From: Amoebidium appalachense
Taxonomy: Eukaryota > Ichthyosporea
Length of the DNA stretch: 64,000 bases
Assembly: GCA_963693365.1 (NCBI GenBank)
Contig: CAVNZM010000016.1
Coordinates: 6,634,001-6,698,000 of the forward strand
Reading direction: 5' to 3'
Below are positions 44,401 through 54,202 of this stretch, in pieces. The notes under the pieces were generated by a model, which saw only the letters and a list, made by a program, of their open reading frames with translations, did not search any database and was not told where the DNA came from. Both the position numbers and the translations under genes were made by a program. Every line of letters starts with the position of its first letter. Positions within the stretch are counted from its first letter, which is position 1.

Positions 44401-45010
44401 TCCGTTACGTGAATTTGCCGAGGGTACTTTAGTTTTAATTAGGGATCATACTAGGAAAAAGAGATATAAGCAGGAGCAGGAAGGTAAGGGTGAAGGTGAA
44501 GGTCTTCGTAAGTATGGTAAGAAATGGTTGCCTCTTTTTATCGGTCCGTATAAAATAGTGGCTAGGTTAGGTCCGACGGAATATAAGGTGCAGAGGTTAG
44601 ATAATGAGAGTGATGTTAGATTTTATAATGTAGATGATATAAAGGAATATTATAATAGGGCCCTTAGGGTTAAACGGCCGGAGGGCCGTCGAGTGTTAGA
44701 TGCATTCACCCCCGACTATGACGGGTCGGTGGATGTATCGGAGGCTGCAGTAGATAAAATTATGGATAAAAAGGTTATCGAAGGTAAGGAAGGTAAGGTA
44801 AATTATTATTTAATTCGTTTTGAGGGAGGTTATCAGGAAGATCAGTGGTTGCCTGAGTTTCATTTGGATTGCCCGTTTTCTATTCGTGCTTATGAGGCTA
44901 GATTAGTGCAGAGGGAGTTGCCTAGTGCTCCCTCCCGGCCAAAGAGAGTTATTCCTATGTTTAATCGTGGTGTGAAAAAGTCGGTGGGGGAGGGGGCCGG
45001 GGGGGAGTGA
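41444..45010 (+). CDS. pol: Ty3 element 2 pol: RT, RNase H, integrase, chromodomain
   Basis: About 1188 codons; the frame is open upstream to 41381 and there is no ATG of its own, so it is probably expressed by frameshifting. RT contains VNDYRALNRITKADQWPLPN, AKLDLKAAFWQIRL and catalytic YLDD (42293-42304). RNase H begins at VRCDASKVAEGAVLY (about 42750). Integrase has the HHCC zinc domain (HEHPMAGH ... CMHCQQ), then the D,D,E core in VAVDVVGPF, LLTDRSRVF and HPQANAISERVH. A chromodomain-like module sits near the C-terminus (YYLIRFEGGYQEDQWLPEF). TDRSR replaces the more usual TDRG(x), a small deviation next to the second catalytic Asp. Several G runs encode Gly-rich linkers between RNase H and integrase. 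Confidence 0.92.
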   Translation: MGGRVATDLAPHIHALTHQELPGGIGVPGGGGGAKGDRLYPEVPQPHPEQHRCNTGGEMLSGTPVNKDASTCDGGNPELVLPFGMKEGDWTVEQKKLLAKLFDRTRFAFLADDNEVGFVKGFEMQIDTGDNRPVVMPSYRMEQYKLSDALIIVSDMLKKGHVEHSSSPWRSPVLLVKKPDGSWRLVNDYRALNRITKADQWPLPNIDEQLSQLHGYTHFAKLDLKAAFWQIRLEESSKEKTAFALGDQLFQYKVVPMGLLSSPAMLCRVMYKILHPHMDVCHPYLDDVLIKGRSFEELVNNCEKVFLALGESGLRISGSKTVIGVPEVKFLGHIVSSNGLAPDPEKIRAIVEWPRPQTVTQLRQFLGLTNYLRRYIKDYSMLALPLTSQTGGEKKNRIDWNVDAVSAFEKLKLALQSSSMLVHPDFSAGGGMFKVRCDASKVAEGAVLYQVQEGQDRVIAYASRSFSKSERRYSNPERESHAIFWAVSQAWRYILAGRTFEVYTDHKPCLAMAGTTRLVNERMQKWAAALGEFSYKLFYAKGETMVDCDALSRAAYILFEEEKEGEGGDSERRGGEGGRGGESEQKGIDAVSVDVSSWAPGLLAYKCRGGGGRYLSVSEVGTESHGSAPALAPTALILAQEEDVLIGLVKNYLKGPVDSIKFKNKRQMIKVAKLAKMCQVEQDLVYHCSGPDGHRVWVPTALVPEVLHMVHEHPMAGHLGVNRTLLRVNRSYFWPGMSREVRDYVLSCMHCQQRNESPHSRSRPSFIRDFNVRMFERVAVDVVGPFNSTVEGNTVLVTVTDVATRWVEVFPLPTANAVLFARIFVDEICLRFGCPRVLLTDRSRVFLNQLVSEVCKILRVAHITTSAYHPQANAISERVHAVFQKSFGKMVDVEANDWDHMSRFIAHSYNSTPHAVTGFSPFYLVYGQEAISLLDTALLPMGGADRLTYPHWTEFREQLLTRARAARDAALARTQQAQARTDVSTRPLREFAEGTLVLIRDHTRKKRYKQEQEGKGEGEGLRKYGKKWLPLFIGPYKIVARLGPTEYKVQRLDNESDVRFYNVDDIKEYYNRALRVKRPEGRRVLDAFTPDYDGSVDVSEAAVDKIMDKKVIEGKEGKVNYYLIRFEGGYQEDQWLPEFHLDCPFSIRAYEARLVQRELPSAPSRPKRVIPMFNRGVKKSVGEGAGGE

Positions 45011-45276
45011 TGCAAATACACGTAGACACACGGGGGGAGGGGGAGGGAGGGGAGGAGACCGAGGAGGAGTGTGAACGTAGTCGTAGGAATTTAATTTATT
45101 ATCATAGGTGTCTCCGTAGGTATCAAGCTTATGGTGTAGATTAATTTATTATTTTTCTTCGTAATTTATTTAATTTAATTTTTTTTAGGAGACTGATTAG
45201 TCTATGTCTTTTTAGGGGGTGTTAGATGTAATGTGACTGAGGTGGGACTCAGCTTTTCCGAGGGCCGGGGGGGGAG
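45011..45276 (+). other. Ty3 element 2 3' untranslated region and polypurine tract
   Basis: An AT-rich leader to the LTR ends in gccgggggggagt (about 45264-45276), the polypurine tract. The segment ctgaggtgggactcag before it is nearly the same as in the one-LTR fragment at 51189-51228, which shows that the two are the same family. Confidence 0.8.
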
Positions 45277-45994
45277 TTGACATATACTAATCCGTCTCAG
45301 CAGATTAGCCTAAGTCTACGATCGAGATCGGGGGGGGGGGGGGGGGGGGGGGTGGCCCGGGTCCACAGATCATCAAGATCAAGTCCGGGGCCTCAAGATA
45401 GCTGTACAGCTGCGTGCATCTTGCCTCTGCCGGCGCAGGGCATTGGACCACGTCAGCCGGGACAGCCGTCCAATAGAATTCTAATTAGTGTGTAGGATAG
45501 ATCGTAGGAGGACTTAGGAATGTGATTGTTCGGGCAGAAGCCCTTTTGTAAGTATTGGCAAGGCTAGATAGTGTATGTTGCCAAACGTATTTATATATGT
45601 AGATGTAGAGGAAAGGGGGGGAGGGAGGGGGGGGGAGGATAGTATGAAATGTAGATTTAGACTCTGCGGTGCCACTAGGGGGAGGGTGAGGGGTGAGACT
45701 TGGATAAATATATTAGTTGAGTAGATCGACTTAGCTCGTGCAGGCGCACGATAAAAGTAGATCGGAATGTTAATGGAATGTGGCATCGTAGGGGGCCAGG
45801 TGATGATGATCTTGTAGGGCACGGCCTTGATGGCCTCAGTCGTAACTTAGACTCAATCCGTACGGATCTAAGTTTGCCCGTCGGAGCCTGGTCTTAATAA
45901 ACTTTACCGTTTTTCTGTACACGTTCGTTCCTTTTCGTGTGGGTACACTTAGTAGAGTGCCGCGTCTCTAGTACACATACATTAGGATACGACA
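45277..45994 (+). repeat. 3' LTR of Ty3 element 2
   Basis: 718 bp, matching 37638-38352 with one visible base change and three more G in the G run. The target duplication GGCGC follows directly. Confidence 0.92.
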
Positions 45995-46020
45995 GGCGCC
46001 CCCCCTAGGTCTCCGGGCTG

Positions 46021-48126
46021 ATGTGCGGCTTGCCGGGGGTGGGGTCACGGAATTGGTACACCGCTGACCCCCAAACCCCCCCCCCTGTACCCCTGAGGAC
46101 GTCAATACGGGTATGGCAGATTCAGGATTGTTTCCTCACGTGTCTAGCGATTTGCTTCCCCTTCCCTTTTTCAATATCCCGCCGTTGCTTGATCAGTGTA
46201 GGTTTATTTCCCCAAGGAGAAGGGGGAGATTCAACAAGAAGTTTTTATTGTTTCAAATGGCTAATCGTTCCATAGCAGCTATCAACACCTTGCATAATGG
46301 GCTTCCTTGCCCGGTAGAGTCTCCTAGGAACAATGTTTGGCAACCAATGCACAACCCCCCTTCCCAGTCACACATACACATTTCCACCACAGCTTCTCCC
46401 TTTGGCAATCATTTTTTTCCCACCCCACCTCCCAACTACACACACATTTCTCATGCACCCACGTCAGCACAAACACAGGCCATGAACAATATTTTGTTTT
46501 CATGCTCAGATATGCGCCGCAGGATCAGAAATGTCCCCTTAGCGGCCGTGTCTGAGTCTTTCCCATATTTCAATCATACTAAAGCTTTTACACCCATAGT
46601 TGCCGAGCGTATGGCCCTTCCCCCCACGGGGTTTGGAGCCACTGTTCTTCTCTTGACGGTCCTTCCCCCTGACCTCAAGGAGATGTTGGAGACACCTTGT
46701 GTGTTGGTGGTGTCGCAGACGAGTGAGGGTGGCGGTGTTGGCCTGTCGGGTGGGAGTGACCCCACATCATCCACGGAGCCGGCCTGTCACGGAGTCAGCG
46801 GGTGTGGGGGGGTGCCGACGACCGAGGGTACCACTAATGGTGCCGAGGGAGTCCACCCCACGCCCGGGCGTCCTGTCTTCGCGTTTGCATCACCAGCTGA
46901 GTGGCCGAGTCTGGCCAAGCGTATGTTTGAATGCGGTATTGTTGCTTTTTTGGAGTTGTCTGAGCCCCCCAAAGTAATCAATGGGCTGTTTGCAGTGGAG
47001 AAAGATGAGAAGGAAGACCGTTTGATAATGGATGCCCGCCCCATGAATGCAGTAATGATCGATCCCCCTAATCCCAAGTTTCCCAACCCGGCAGATCTGT
47101 GCAGCCTCGTCATCCCCAAGGACTCCGTTTTGGTGGTGGCCAAGTATGATTTTTCCAATTTCTACCACCGATTCCGAGTGCCTGACTGGCTGTCATGGTA
47201 CCAAGGGCTTCCCCCGGTGTCGTCCGTCGGTGTGGGTTTGGCCGGGCCAGACCGTTTGGTGTATCCTCGTGTGCTGTCGATGCCAATGGGGTGGAAATGG
47301 GCCCCGTATGTGGCGCAGCAAACACACCAGCATTTCACACACCCGCCACTCAGCCTCGACCGCTGCATCCAATCGGATTTCCCGGCTGCACATTCCATGA
47401 GCCACCAATCCGATTCGGTACACATGATCTACATTGATGATTGGGTGGGAGTCGGATTCGAGGAGTCTACGGTAAATTCCGAGATGACGGCAGCAGGGGC
47501 GGCGGGGGAGTCACACGGTTTCGAGATCAAGCCGTGGCCGACACGGGGGCAGTGCTTCACATGCAGAAAATGGCTCCACGCAGTCTCTCGCGATTATTAG
47601 GGGGATGGGCTTGGTTGTTGCTATTAAATCGTCCTTTGTTTTCAGTTTTGGAATTTTGTTATGAGTTTGCTTTGTCCCACGGTGCCTGCCCACTAACGAC
47701 CACTGTGATTCCAGCTGCAGTTAAGCACGAATTGGGCCTGTTGGTTGCTTTGGCACCCCTTCTATGGTGTGTGATTTGACGGCGCCACCGGCTTCCCTGC
47801 TGCTGGCGTCTGATGCTTCCACTATCGGGGGAGGAGTTCCGTTGCCACCGTCACGACCGCGCAATCGTTATCAGCACTTGCCCAGTCCGTGTCCAAACCC
47901 GGGTTTTCATTTTTGGAACCAGAGGGGTCCACCACGGTCGAGTTGCCCAACGCCACGGCGGTTGGTGAAAGTGACGAGAGCACGAAAAAACCCCTAGCCT
48001 CCCTCGAGCCCCCCCTCCCCCCCCCGACTCTTTTCTGGGGATGGTAGACGGTTTGGGGTGGCATCACCCGATTTCCACCCCGTGGCAGCACCAAGACCAC
48101 ATCACCATTCTAGAAGGGCATGCTTT
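46021..48126 (+). pseudogene. DIRS element 2 reverse transcriptase and RNase H, broken
   Basis: The ATG at 46021 overlaps the gag-like stop (TGATG). The frame changes in a C run near 46080, then runs to 47600 with RT motifs VVVAKYDFSNFYHRFRVPDW, MPMGWKWAPYVAQ and catalytic YIDD (47430-47441). Relative to element 1 about 37 residues are missing at about 47535, with a frame change. The sense continues at 47541-47780 (RSLSRLLGGWAWLLLLN), then in another frame (LLLASDAST, about 47795) and again from 48041 (HHPISTPWQHQDHITILEGH). It is cut at 48126 by the CACTA-like insertion and resumes at 54203. It is clearly inactive. Confidence 0.85.
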
Positions 48127-48276
48127 CACTGCAAACCCCTGCATTAGAAAATCGTGCCCTACAAAGCACGACTGTGATCACTACTACATGGGTATAAAGT
48201 CGTGCCGGCCGATCGACGATGTCGTTCTGACTCTTTTCTCTACGGGATGGTGCGCGCGCGCGCCGCCGTATTCCGG

Positions 48277-48457
48277 GAATGCATTCTTGGCCGTGACTCA
48301 TCATCACGGCGCACAGGAATGCATTCCTCGATCGAACGTGCGCACACACGCGCGCACGCGACCACAGACTCTGCACCGATCAAAACAGGCACCGATTTTA
48401 CCCGTCGCCCAACGCCCCCCGACTCTGAACCGATAAAAATAGGCACCGACCTTCCCC

Positions 48458-48465
<8 letters not shown>
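48277..48465. repeat. Subterminal repeats of the CACTA-like element
   Basis: The palindrome GAATGCATTC occurs at 48277-48286 and 48317-48326. A unit with gactctg, accgat and caggcaccgattttacccgtc is repeated twice (about 48367-48464). A C run at 48460-48490 follows. Such motif clusters near CACTA termini are often transposase-binding sites. Confidence 0.5.
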
Positions 48466-48489
<24 letters not shown>

Positions 48490-48500
48490 TGTCCACCCAC

Positions 48501-48906
48501 CCACCCACCCCCACACGTGCACGTGCACCAGGATCCTAGTATGGGCCTCCAAACCGTTTATTGTGACGACAGTATTTATTCAGTTCGATGTCACCGACGC
48601 AGCTCATGCGTGCCACTTTTCACGTAGCCCAGGCACATGAACACAAGAGGAGCATAAACATCTAAATGTTAACGTTACAACGAAGTACTATGATATGGCA
48701 TCTAAATGTTACAACGATGAACTATGAGATGGAGAATACTAACACGTTAACACAGCAGAGCACCTACTTTGCACTATCCGGATTCTTTGGAGGTACTTCT
48801 AAGAAAATGATAACATGTTGTCACCTTGAGTCTTGCACGAGACAACACAGCGTAATGTATACACGTTCATAAACAGCTATCACTAACACAATATTCTATG
48901 TACTTG
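48501..48906. other. CACTA-like interior, no gene
   Basis: AT-rich sequence with a short duplicated motif (atctaaatgttaacgttacaacga and catctaaatgttacaacga near 48659 and 48699). No reading frame is supported. Confidence 0.4.
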
Positions 48907-48911
48907 CACGG

Positions 48912-49516
48912 TGTCGTATCTACAAACAGAGTGTATACAAACTACTCTAACTAACTGCACGCTTAAAGGGGCTTGAAACCGTGTATACGTATAAACTTTT
49001 CTTTGAGTTGGGTGGGAAGCGAGAGAAACGAGTTCTTAGAAGAACTTCGAAAAGCCCGCGACCCCGCGAGACACTTCACAGACACGCGGCCCACTGGCCA
49101 GACAAATACCACAGTGACATTCAGCCAATCACAACACTCCCTCCCCCACAGACTACACGCACTCCACACCATTGGCTACCGCGACCTCAGACACCCCTAC
49201 AGCACTACAACACGTACACACGTTTACTCACAATACATATAAGCATACACACACGCGAGCAGGCAACATGGGTCTCGCCACGCACACAGCAAGAAGCAAT
49301 ACAACATTTAACATGGAGAGTACGCAGAGGCATGGGGCATGCACGCGCGCACCAAACAATCAGCCGCCGCTGCATCAGATTCTCCCCATACCACTGATTA
49401 ATCTCCTCATACCCCATTTAGACCCCGGCATCACTATGCAAGAAAACCCCCGAAATTAACTCACCAAAACACAAAATATAGAAGCAAACTAATACGAATC
49501 AGCTCAGCACATGACA
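48912..49516 (-). repeat. Solo LTR of a Ty3 family
   Basis: 605 bp in minus orientation, the reverse complement of 51229-51833 with one visible difference. The 5-bp target duplication CACGG is at 48907-48911 and 49517-49521. There is no internal region: recombination between two LTRs of a full element would leave this. Confidence 0.85.
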
Positions 49517-49734
49517 CACGGGAACAACACAGTTTGAGCTTACGTGTATGTGTGTGTATGTGATTTAGAGTTGGGGGGGGGGGGGGGGGGGGGAGGAGGA
49601 GGGAGAGAGAGGGGGGAGAAGCGAGGGAGAGAGACAGAGAGAGGTGTGTGTGTGTGGGGGGGGGGGGGGGGGGGGGGGCGCCGGGGGAGATCGAGACGAG
49701 AAAGGAGAAGAGAGAGGAGAGAGAAAGGGAGAGA
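49449..49734. repeat. Direct repeat, copy 1 (solo-LTR end plus flank)
   Basis: It matches 51845-52126, including the last 68 bases of the solo LTR, cacgggaacaacacag and the G/GA tracts. It flanks the one-LTR Ty3 fragment on its left. Confidence 0.8.
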
Positions 49735-49846
49735 AGCTACACCCCCTTTCTCTGCAGTTTTTTGCAGGGAGGGGGCACACGCACTGTTAGTCCTTCTGGG
49801 CTGTTGCTTTCACCCCTAGTTTTTTTTTCTTTCACGCCTAGCGGTT

Positions 49847-50008
49847 ATGAGTGGCTTTGACTTAGGACTTTTTCGACAGTTAGAGGTAGAAGAAACATAC
49901 GCACACACAGGCCTACAGCTTGCAACAGTTGGCATAGGCAACATGAGCAGTAGGACTAGTATCACAGGGGACTTAGTCCTCGCTAAGGACCTTGACCTCC
50001 CTAGGTGA
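49847..50008 (+). pseudogene. gag: Truncated Ty3 gag start
   Basis: The ATG at 49847 opens 53 codons (MSGFDLGLFRQLEVEETYAH) that align loosely with the gag N-terminus of element 2 (M-x-x-F...F..L..E...HT). A TGA closes it at 50006-50008. Further on, DNCKERG (about 50190) is half of a zinc knuckle before another stop. Most of gag and all of protease and pol are missing, so this is a deletion derivative that could only move with help. Confidence 0.55.
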
Positions 50009-51228
50009 CTTAGCAAGCTCAGGGCCGTTTGCCCAGCAGAGGCCTCAGAGGGGACCGGCGGCGGTCACCCTCCCCACGGCGCTACCAGCCCTACCAGCCA
50101 CGGCCACAACGGGATAACAGATGGGCCAGGCTGGCGTCTTTGGGCGGGACAGCAAGAGCCGGCGCCAGGCTCTTTCCCAGGCACCTGCGACAACTGCAAG
50201 GAGCGGGGGCAACGCGTGGTGTAAACAGCCCCGGGGGGCAGGGATGTCGATGACCGTGTTGCTGGTATGAAGGTTTTATTAGGGGGTAGGCCGTCTCTTG
50301 GGTTGTTCAAGTTGTTGTTGTATGGGAGTTGTGTGGTGTTTTATTTTGCTGAGTTTTCTACTGGTGCCTTGCATTTTCAGTTCGACGTGTGTATGAGTCC
50401 TGTGTTGGCGACGTGTGTGGTTAGGGTCAGTGGAATAGAAAGTCCTGCTGCTGTCTGGGAGCTCGGCCCTCTGACGAGGGGGCTGGGGGGGGGGTCGAGG
50501 TGTAGTCATGGCAGTGGCAGGCCCCCACTGTTGTGAACCCCCGTCGTCAAAGGGCCTGGTGCTGAGGCCCCTTGGAGTGGCTGCCCTGGGCCTGGTGTTG
50601 AGGCCCTTTGGAGTGGCTGCCCGTAGTGTTGTTGAGTAGTGTTGTGGTGCCCAGTGCAGCAGTAGGCCTTAGACACACCGTTCGCTGGGTAGGGCACGGT
50701 TGGGGCGGAGGCATTCCCAAACCACCGGGACCTACGTAGTAGGAGTCTTTGTCGGGTAGAGGAATGGCCAGCAAGAGAGTCTGGAGGTGTTCATACGTCA
50801 CATGAGTCTGGAGGTGTTCGTCAGTGGCATGTTAGTTTTTGCTAGGAATTCTTTGTGGATGGACACTGTCAGGCATGCTGAGTGTGGTTGTATGGATGGT
50901 GTCTGTTATCATGTCTGTTGCTATGTTCCACTCGATATAACATGGTGCCAGGGGCATGGGGTTTTGGGTGCAGGTTGTGGACGGGGGCAGAGGTGCATCT
51001 ACAGGGCAACGTCAGTGGCGGTTCATATTATCCTTGTTTTGGGGTTGGGTTGGGTACTAACCATGCAGGGGTGGTGCGTGGATGCATGTATATGTTTTAT
51101 GTTATATGTTATATGTTGCTTCCTGCATGGTTAGCGGTAGTTGTAGTCGCTCAGCACATAACTTTATTTTGTTTTTAGGTAGTTTTTACTGAGGTGGAAC
51201 TCAGTTATTTTCTGTGCGAGGGGGGAGT
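50009..51228 (+). other. Interior of the one-LTR fragment, no recognised gene
   Basis: G/T-rich sequence. A tandem unit ggcctggtg.tgaggccc.ttggagtggctgccc occurs twice (about 50554-50625), and gagtctggaggtgttc twice (about 50777-50819). Frames at 50267-50536 and 50787-51134 are open but match no domain. Confidence 0.35.
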
Positions 51229-51833
51229 TGTCATGTGCTGAGCTGATTCGTATTAGTTTGCTTCTATATTTTGTGTTTTGGTGAGTTAATTTCGGGGGTT
51301 TTCTTGCATAGTGATGCCGGGGTCTAAATGGGGTATGAGGAGATTAATCAGTGGTATGGGGAGAATCTGATGCAGCGGCGGCTGATTGTTTGGTGCGCGC
51401 GTGCATGCCCCATGCCTCTGCGTACTCTCCATGTTAAATGTTGTATTGCTTCTTGCTGTGTGCGTGGCGAGACCCATGTTGCCTGCTCGCGTGTGTGTAT
51501 GCTTATATGTATTGTGAGTAAACGTGTGTACGTGTTGTAGTGCTGCAGGGGTGTCTGAGGTCGCGGTAGCCAATGGTGTGGAGTGCGTGTAGTCTGTGGG
51601 GGAGGGAGTGTTGTGATTGGCTGAATGTCACTGTGGTATTTGTCTGGCCAGTGGGCCGCGTGTCTGTGAAGTGTCTCGCGGGGTCGCGGGCTTTTCGAAG
51701 TTCTTCTAAGAACTCGTTTCTCTCGCTTCCCACCCAACTCAAAGAAAAGTTTATACGTATACACGGTTTCAAGCCCCTTTAAGCGTGCAGTTAGTTAGAG
51801 TAGTTTGTATACACTCTGTTTGTAGATACGACA
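51229..51833 (+). repeat. 3' LTR of Ty3 element 3
   Basis: 605 bp, tgtcatgtgctg to gatacgaca. It is preceded by gcgaggggggagt (polypurine tract) and carries CCAAT and ATTGG motifs near 51570 and 51615. It is the same LTR as the solo copy at 48912-49516, inverted. Confidence 0.88.
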
Positions 51834-51844
51834 AGTTACACCCC

Positions 51845-51965
51845 CCGAAATTAACTCACCAAAACACAAAATATAGAAGCAAACTAATACGAATCAGCTC
51901 AGCACATGACACACGGGAACAACACAGTTTGAGCTTACGTGTATGTGTGTGTATGTGATTTAGAG

Positions 51966-51998
<33 letters not shown>

Positions 51999-52126
51999 GG
52001 AGGAGGAGAGAGAGGGGGGGAGAAGCGAGGGAGAGAGACAGAGAGAGGTGTGTGTGGGGGGGGGGGGGGGGGGGGGGGGAGATCGAGACGAGAAAGGAGA
52101 AGAGAGAGGAGAGAGAAAGGGAGAGA
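51845..52126. repeat. Direct repeat, copy 2
   Basis: It repeats 49449-49734. It joins the preceding primer-site sequence at a C run shared by both sides (microhomology of about five C). Confidence 0.8.
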
Positions 52127-52135
52127 AAGAGAGAG

Positions 52136-52185
<50 letters not shown>

Positions 52186-52458
52186 AAGGGAGATAGAGTG
52201 TGTGCATGTGTATGTGTATGTGTATGTGTGTGGGTGTGTGTGTGGGGGGGGGGGGGGGGGGAGGGGGGTTGTTTTACCTGGTCGGGAACCGGGGGGGGGG
52301 GGGGGGGGGGGGGGGAGAAGGTAAAAGGGCAAGAATAAGAGAAGAAGAAAGGGAAGCAGGAAGAGAAGGAGGAAAAGGTTAGAAAAAGAAGGGGCCTGGA
52401 TCGAGTTGAAGGGGATGTAGGAAACATGCAGAAGGGGGCACAACGGATGGATGGATGG

Positions 52459-52526
<68 letters not shown>

Positions 52527-53060
52527 GTTTGTGTGTGTGTGTGCGTGTTTACATGTGACTGTGTGTCATATGAACGTCTACAAACATGTCCATACGTGTA
52601 CGGACAAACACCTACATCTTCTTCTATAAAAATAAACAAACACACACAAAAAGATACTGCAAACACATATATGCCACAATAACGAAGCAAACCTAACCTT
52701 TAAGCACCCCCCCCCCCCCCCCCCCCTCCCCCCCGCCCGCCCCCACTTACACCAGTACCACCCCCCTCCCTTCCCCCCCCCCCCCCCCTCCCCACCTCTT
52801 CCCGTCCGTCCCTTTCCCTCCCATCCCCTACTAACACAACACACACGGGCATACACCATTCTCTACCGCCCGGCTACCAAGCTGCCCTTCAACTTTAAAG
52901 CATCACAGCCACCCACTGACACAGGCACGGTGCACACAGGTGTAGAGTGGCGTGTTTTTGGTGTGTGTGTGTGTGTGTGTGTGTACGTGTGAGTGAGTGT
53001 GTGTAGTAAAGTTAAAAAAAATTAGCATGTATTTCTATGGATAACGTATGGTATTAAGAC
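52127..53060. repeat. GA, GT, G-run and C-run tracts in the CACTA-like interior
   Basis: GA tract 52127-52185, G runs 52243-52260 and 52290-52315, GT tract 52460-52545, C runs 52707-52790 and a GT patch 52961-52985. No gene. Confidence 0.85.
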
Positions 53061-53064
53061 GTGC

Positions 53065-53265
53065 ATGAATGTTTACGCAAGGCTTGGGTACACATTATTA
53101 TCGTTTCATCATAAAGCCATGAGTGCATGCAAAGGAGAGGCATGTCCAAAGTGCAAAACTCACTGGCCTGAAAATACCTGTATGGGCTCGAATACATGCA
53201 TACACAAACACAATCACCATAAAAAGATTCCTTCCCGATGCAAGAATGAAAGCCATGTGTGTTGA
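53065..53265 (+). CDS. Small Cys/His-rich ORF of doubtful status
   Basis: 66 codons from an ATG at 53065. Its second half has CPKC, then C, C, HKHNHH, C and C residues that could bind metal. It lies inside the CACTA-like element and has no relative that I recognise. It may be chance. Confidence 0.15.
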   Translation: MNVYARLGYTLLSFHHKAMSACKGEACPKCKTHWPENTCMGSNTCIHKHNHHKKIPSRCKNESHVC

Positions 53266-53289
53266 AAAAAAAAAGGAAAGGAGTCAATG

Positions 53290-54190
53290 AAGAGGAAAGA
53301 TGAACAGCAGTCCTAAACGAAGATCAAACACTGGCCTTGCAGGCGTGCCAGTACAGCGCGAGGGCAGGAAGAGGGTGGAGAGGCGAAGAGGGAGGGAAGG
53401 AGGCTGCGGACTTCAGAGTAGGGGCGGGAGGGGGGCCGGGGGGGGGGGGGGGGGGGGGGGCGGAGGGGGGTGGGGGGGTAAAACTAACCTGCCTGTTGTG
53501 GCAAGGAGTGCACACGTCCAGAATGTTTCACCGCCATTTTTAATTAAAAAACATAGAAGGTAGCACGGTTCGAATTGAACGCAGAAGTAGAGTGATTAAA
53601 AAAGGGTGTCAAAAAAAACACACCACGTCTTGTATATAACTGACAAACGATATGAACTTCGAGAACAACAGGAGTGGACTTATGACAAAGGAAACGAAGT
53701 TCTCCCCGGCAGATGACCTGGTCGTAAAGGAAATAATGACTCTATGTTACAACCTCTGTTGCAATGACAAAGTTGACAGAGCGGCGCACGCAGTTTGACT
53801 ACGGTAGCGTGCGCGAAACTTAGACTCCTTGCGTGCTTGCTCTTGGTCACGCACATTCACCTGCACTAATCGTTGCCGACTGGCACGTGTCAGTTCAAGC
53901 ATCAAAGGATGTGTGCCTTGTTCGCATTCCTGGGTGCGGCCCAAACCAATCAAGTGCTAGCCCGCAGGTGCGTGCGGTTCAGCCCAAAAATCCGAGGCTC
54001 ACGATCCACGATTCCCCGCGGATCGGACCCGAAATATCGGTGCAGTGTAGGACCGCACGCCGCATGGGCAACATTCCTGCAGAAGCAAAACACATTCCAC
54101 AAAAAATCGGTGAAAATCGTCCATCGGCCGGCCCTACCAGTTCATAATGTAACCCGGTCGTCACTCGTAGGTACCTACTTTCCTATAGCG
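53290..54190. other. Right part of the CACTA-like element, no gene
   Basis: A G run lies at 53434-53460. The rest is unique-looking, with subterminal motifs (aaatatcggtg, aaaaatcggtgaaaatcg) near the right end. Frames at 53833-54274 are not supported. Confidence 0.4.
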
Positions 54191-54202
54191 GGACTGGCAG
54201 TG

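Larger units (their letters stand above)
37638..45994 (+). mobile_element. Ty3 chromovirus-type LTR retrotransposon (element 2), very recent
   Basis: LTRs lie at 37638-38352 and 45277-45994, bounded by TGACA...CGACA. The 5-bp target duplication GGCGC is at 37633-37637 and 45995-45999. The LTRs differ, as far as I can see, by one substitution (near 38217) and by G-run length. Coding order is gag, protease, reverse transcriptase, RNase H, integrase, chromodomain. Frames change repeatedly, and in-frame UGA (39852) and UAG (40485) lie between gag and protease. Given the near-identical LTRs, recoding or homopolymer errors are more likely than decay. Confidence 0.92.
49735..51844 (+). mobile_element. 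One-LTR Ty3 fragment, circle-like insertion (element 3)
   Basis: It begins with AGCTACACCCCC, the sequence that follows the 5' LTR in this family, then a leader like that of element 2 (ccttctgggctgttgct), a gag remnant, a non-coding interior, the polypurine tract (about 51219-51228) and an LTR (51229-51833). After the LTR the same primer-site sequence appears again (AGTTACACCCCCC). There is no 5' LTR. About 285 bp of flank are duplicated on both sides. Confidence 0.7.
48127..54202. mobile_element. Non-autonomous CACTA-like DNA transposon
   Basis: The ends read CACTGCAAACCCC (48127) and, inverted, CACTGCCAGTCCC (54202). The 3-bp target duplication TTT is at 48124-48126 and 54203-54205. Removing the insert and one TTT gives a DIRS RNase H frame that matches element 1 residue by residue at the junction. 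Inverted subterminal matches support it: GCCGGCCGAT near 48206 and, inverted, near 54130; CACCGATTTT near 48391 and, inverted, near 54108. No transposase ORF is seen. The interior holds LTR insertions and microsatellites. Confidence 0.75.
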
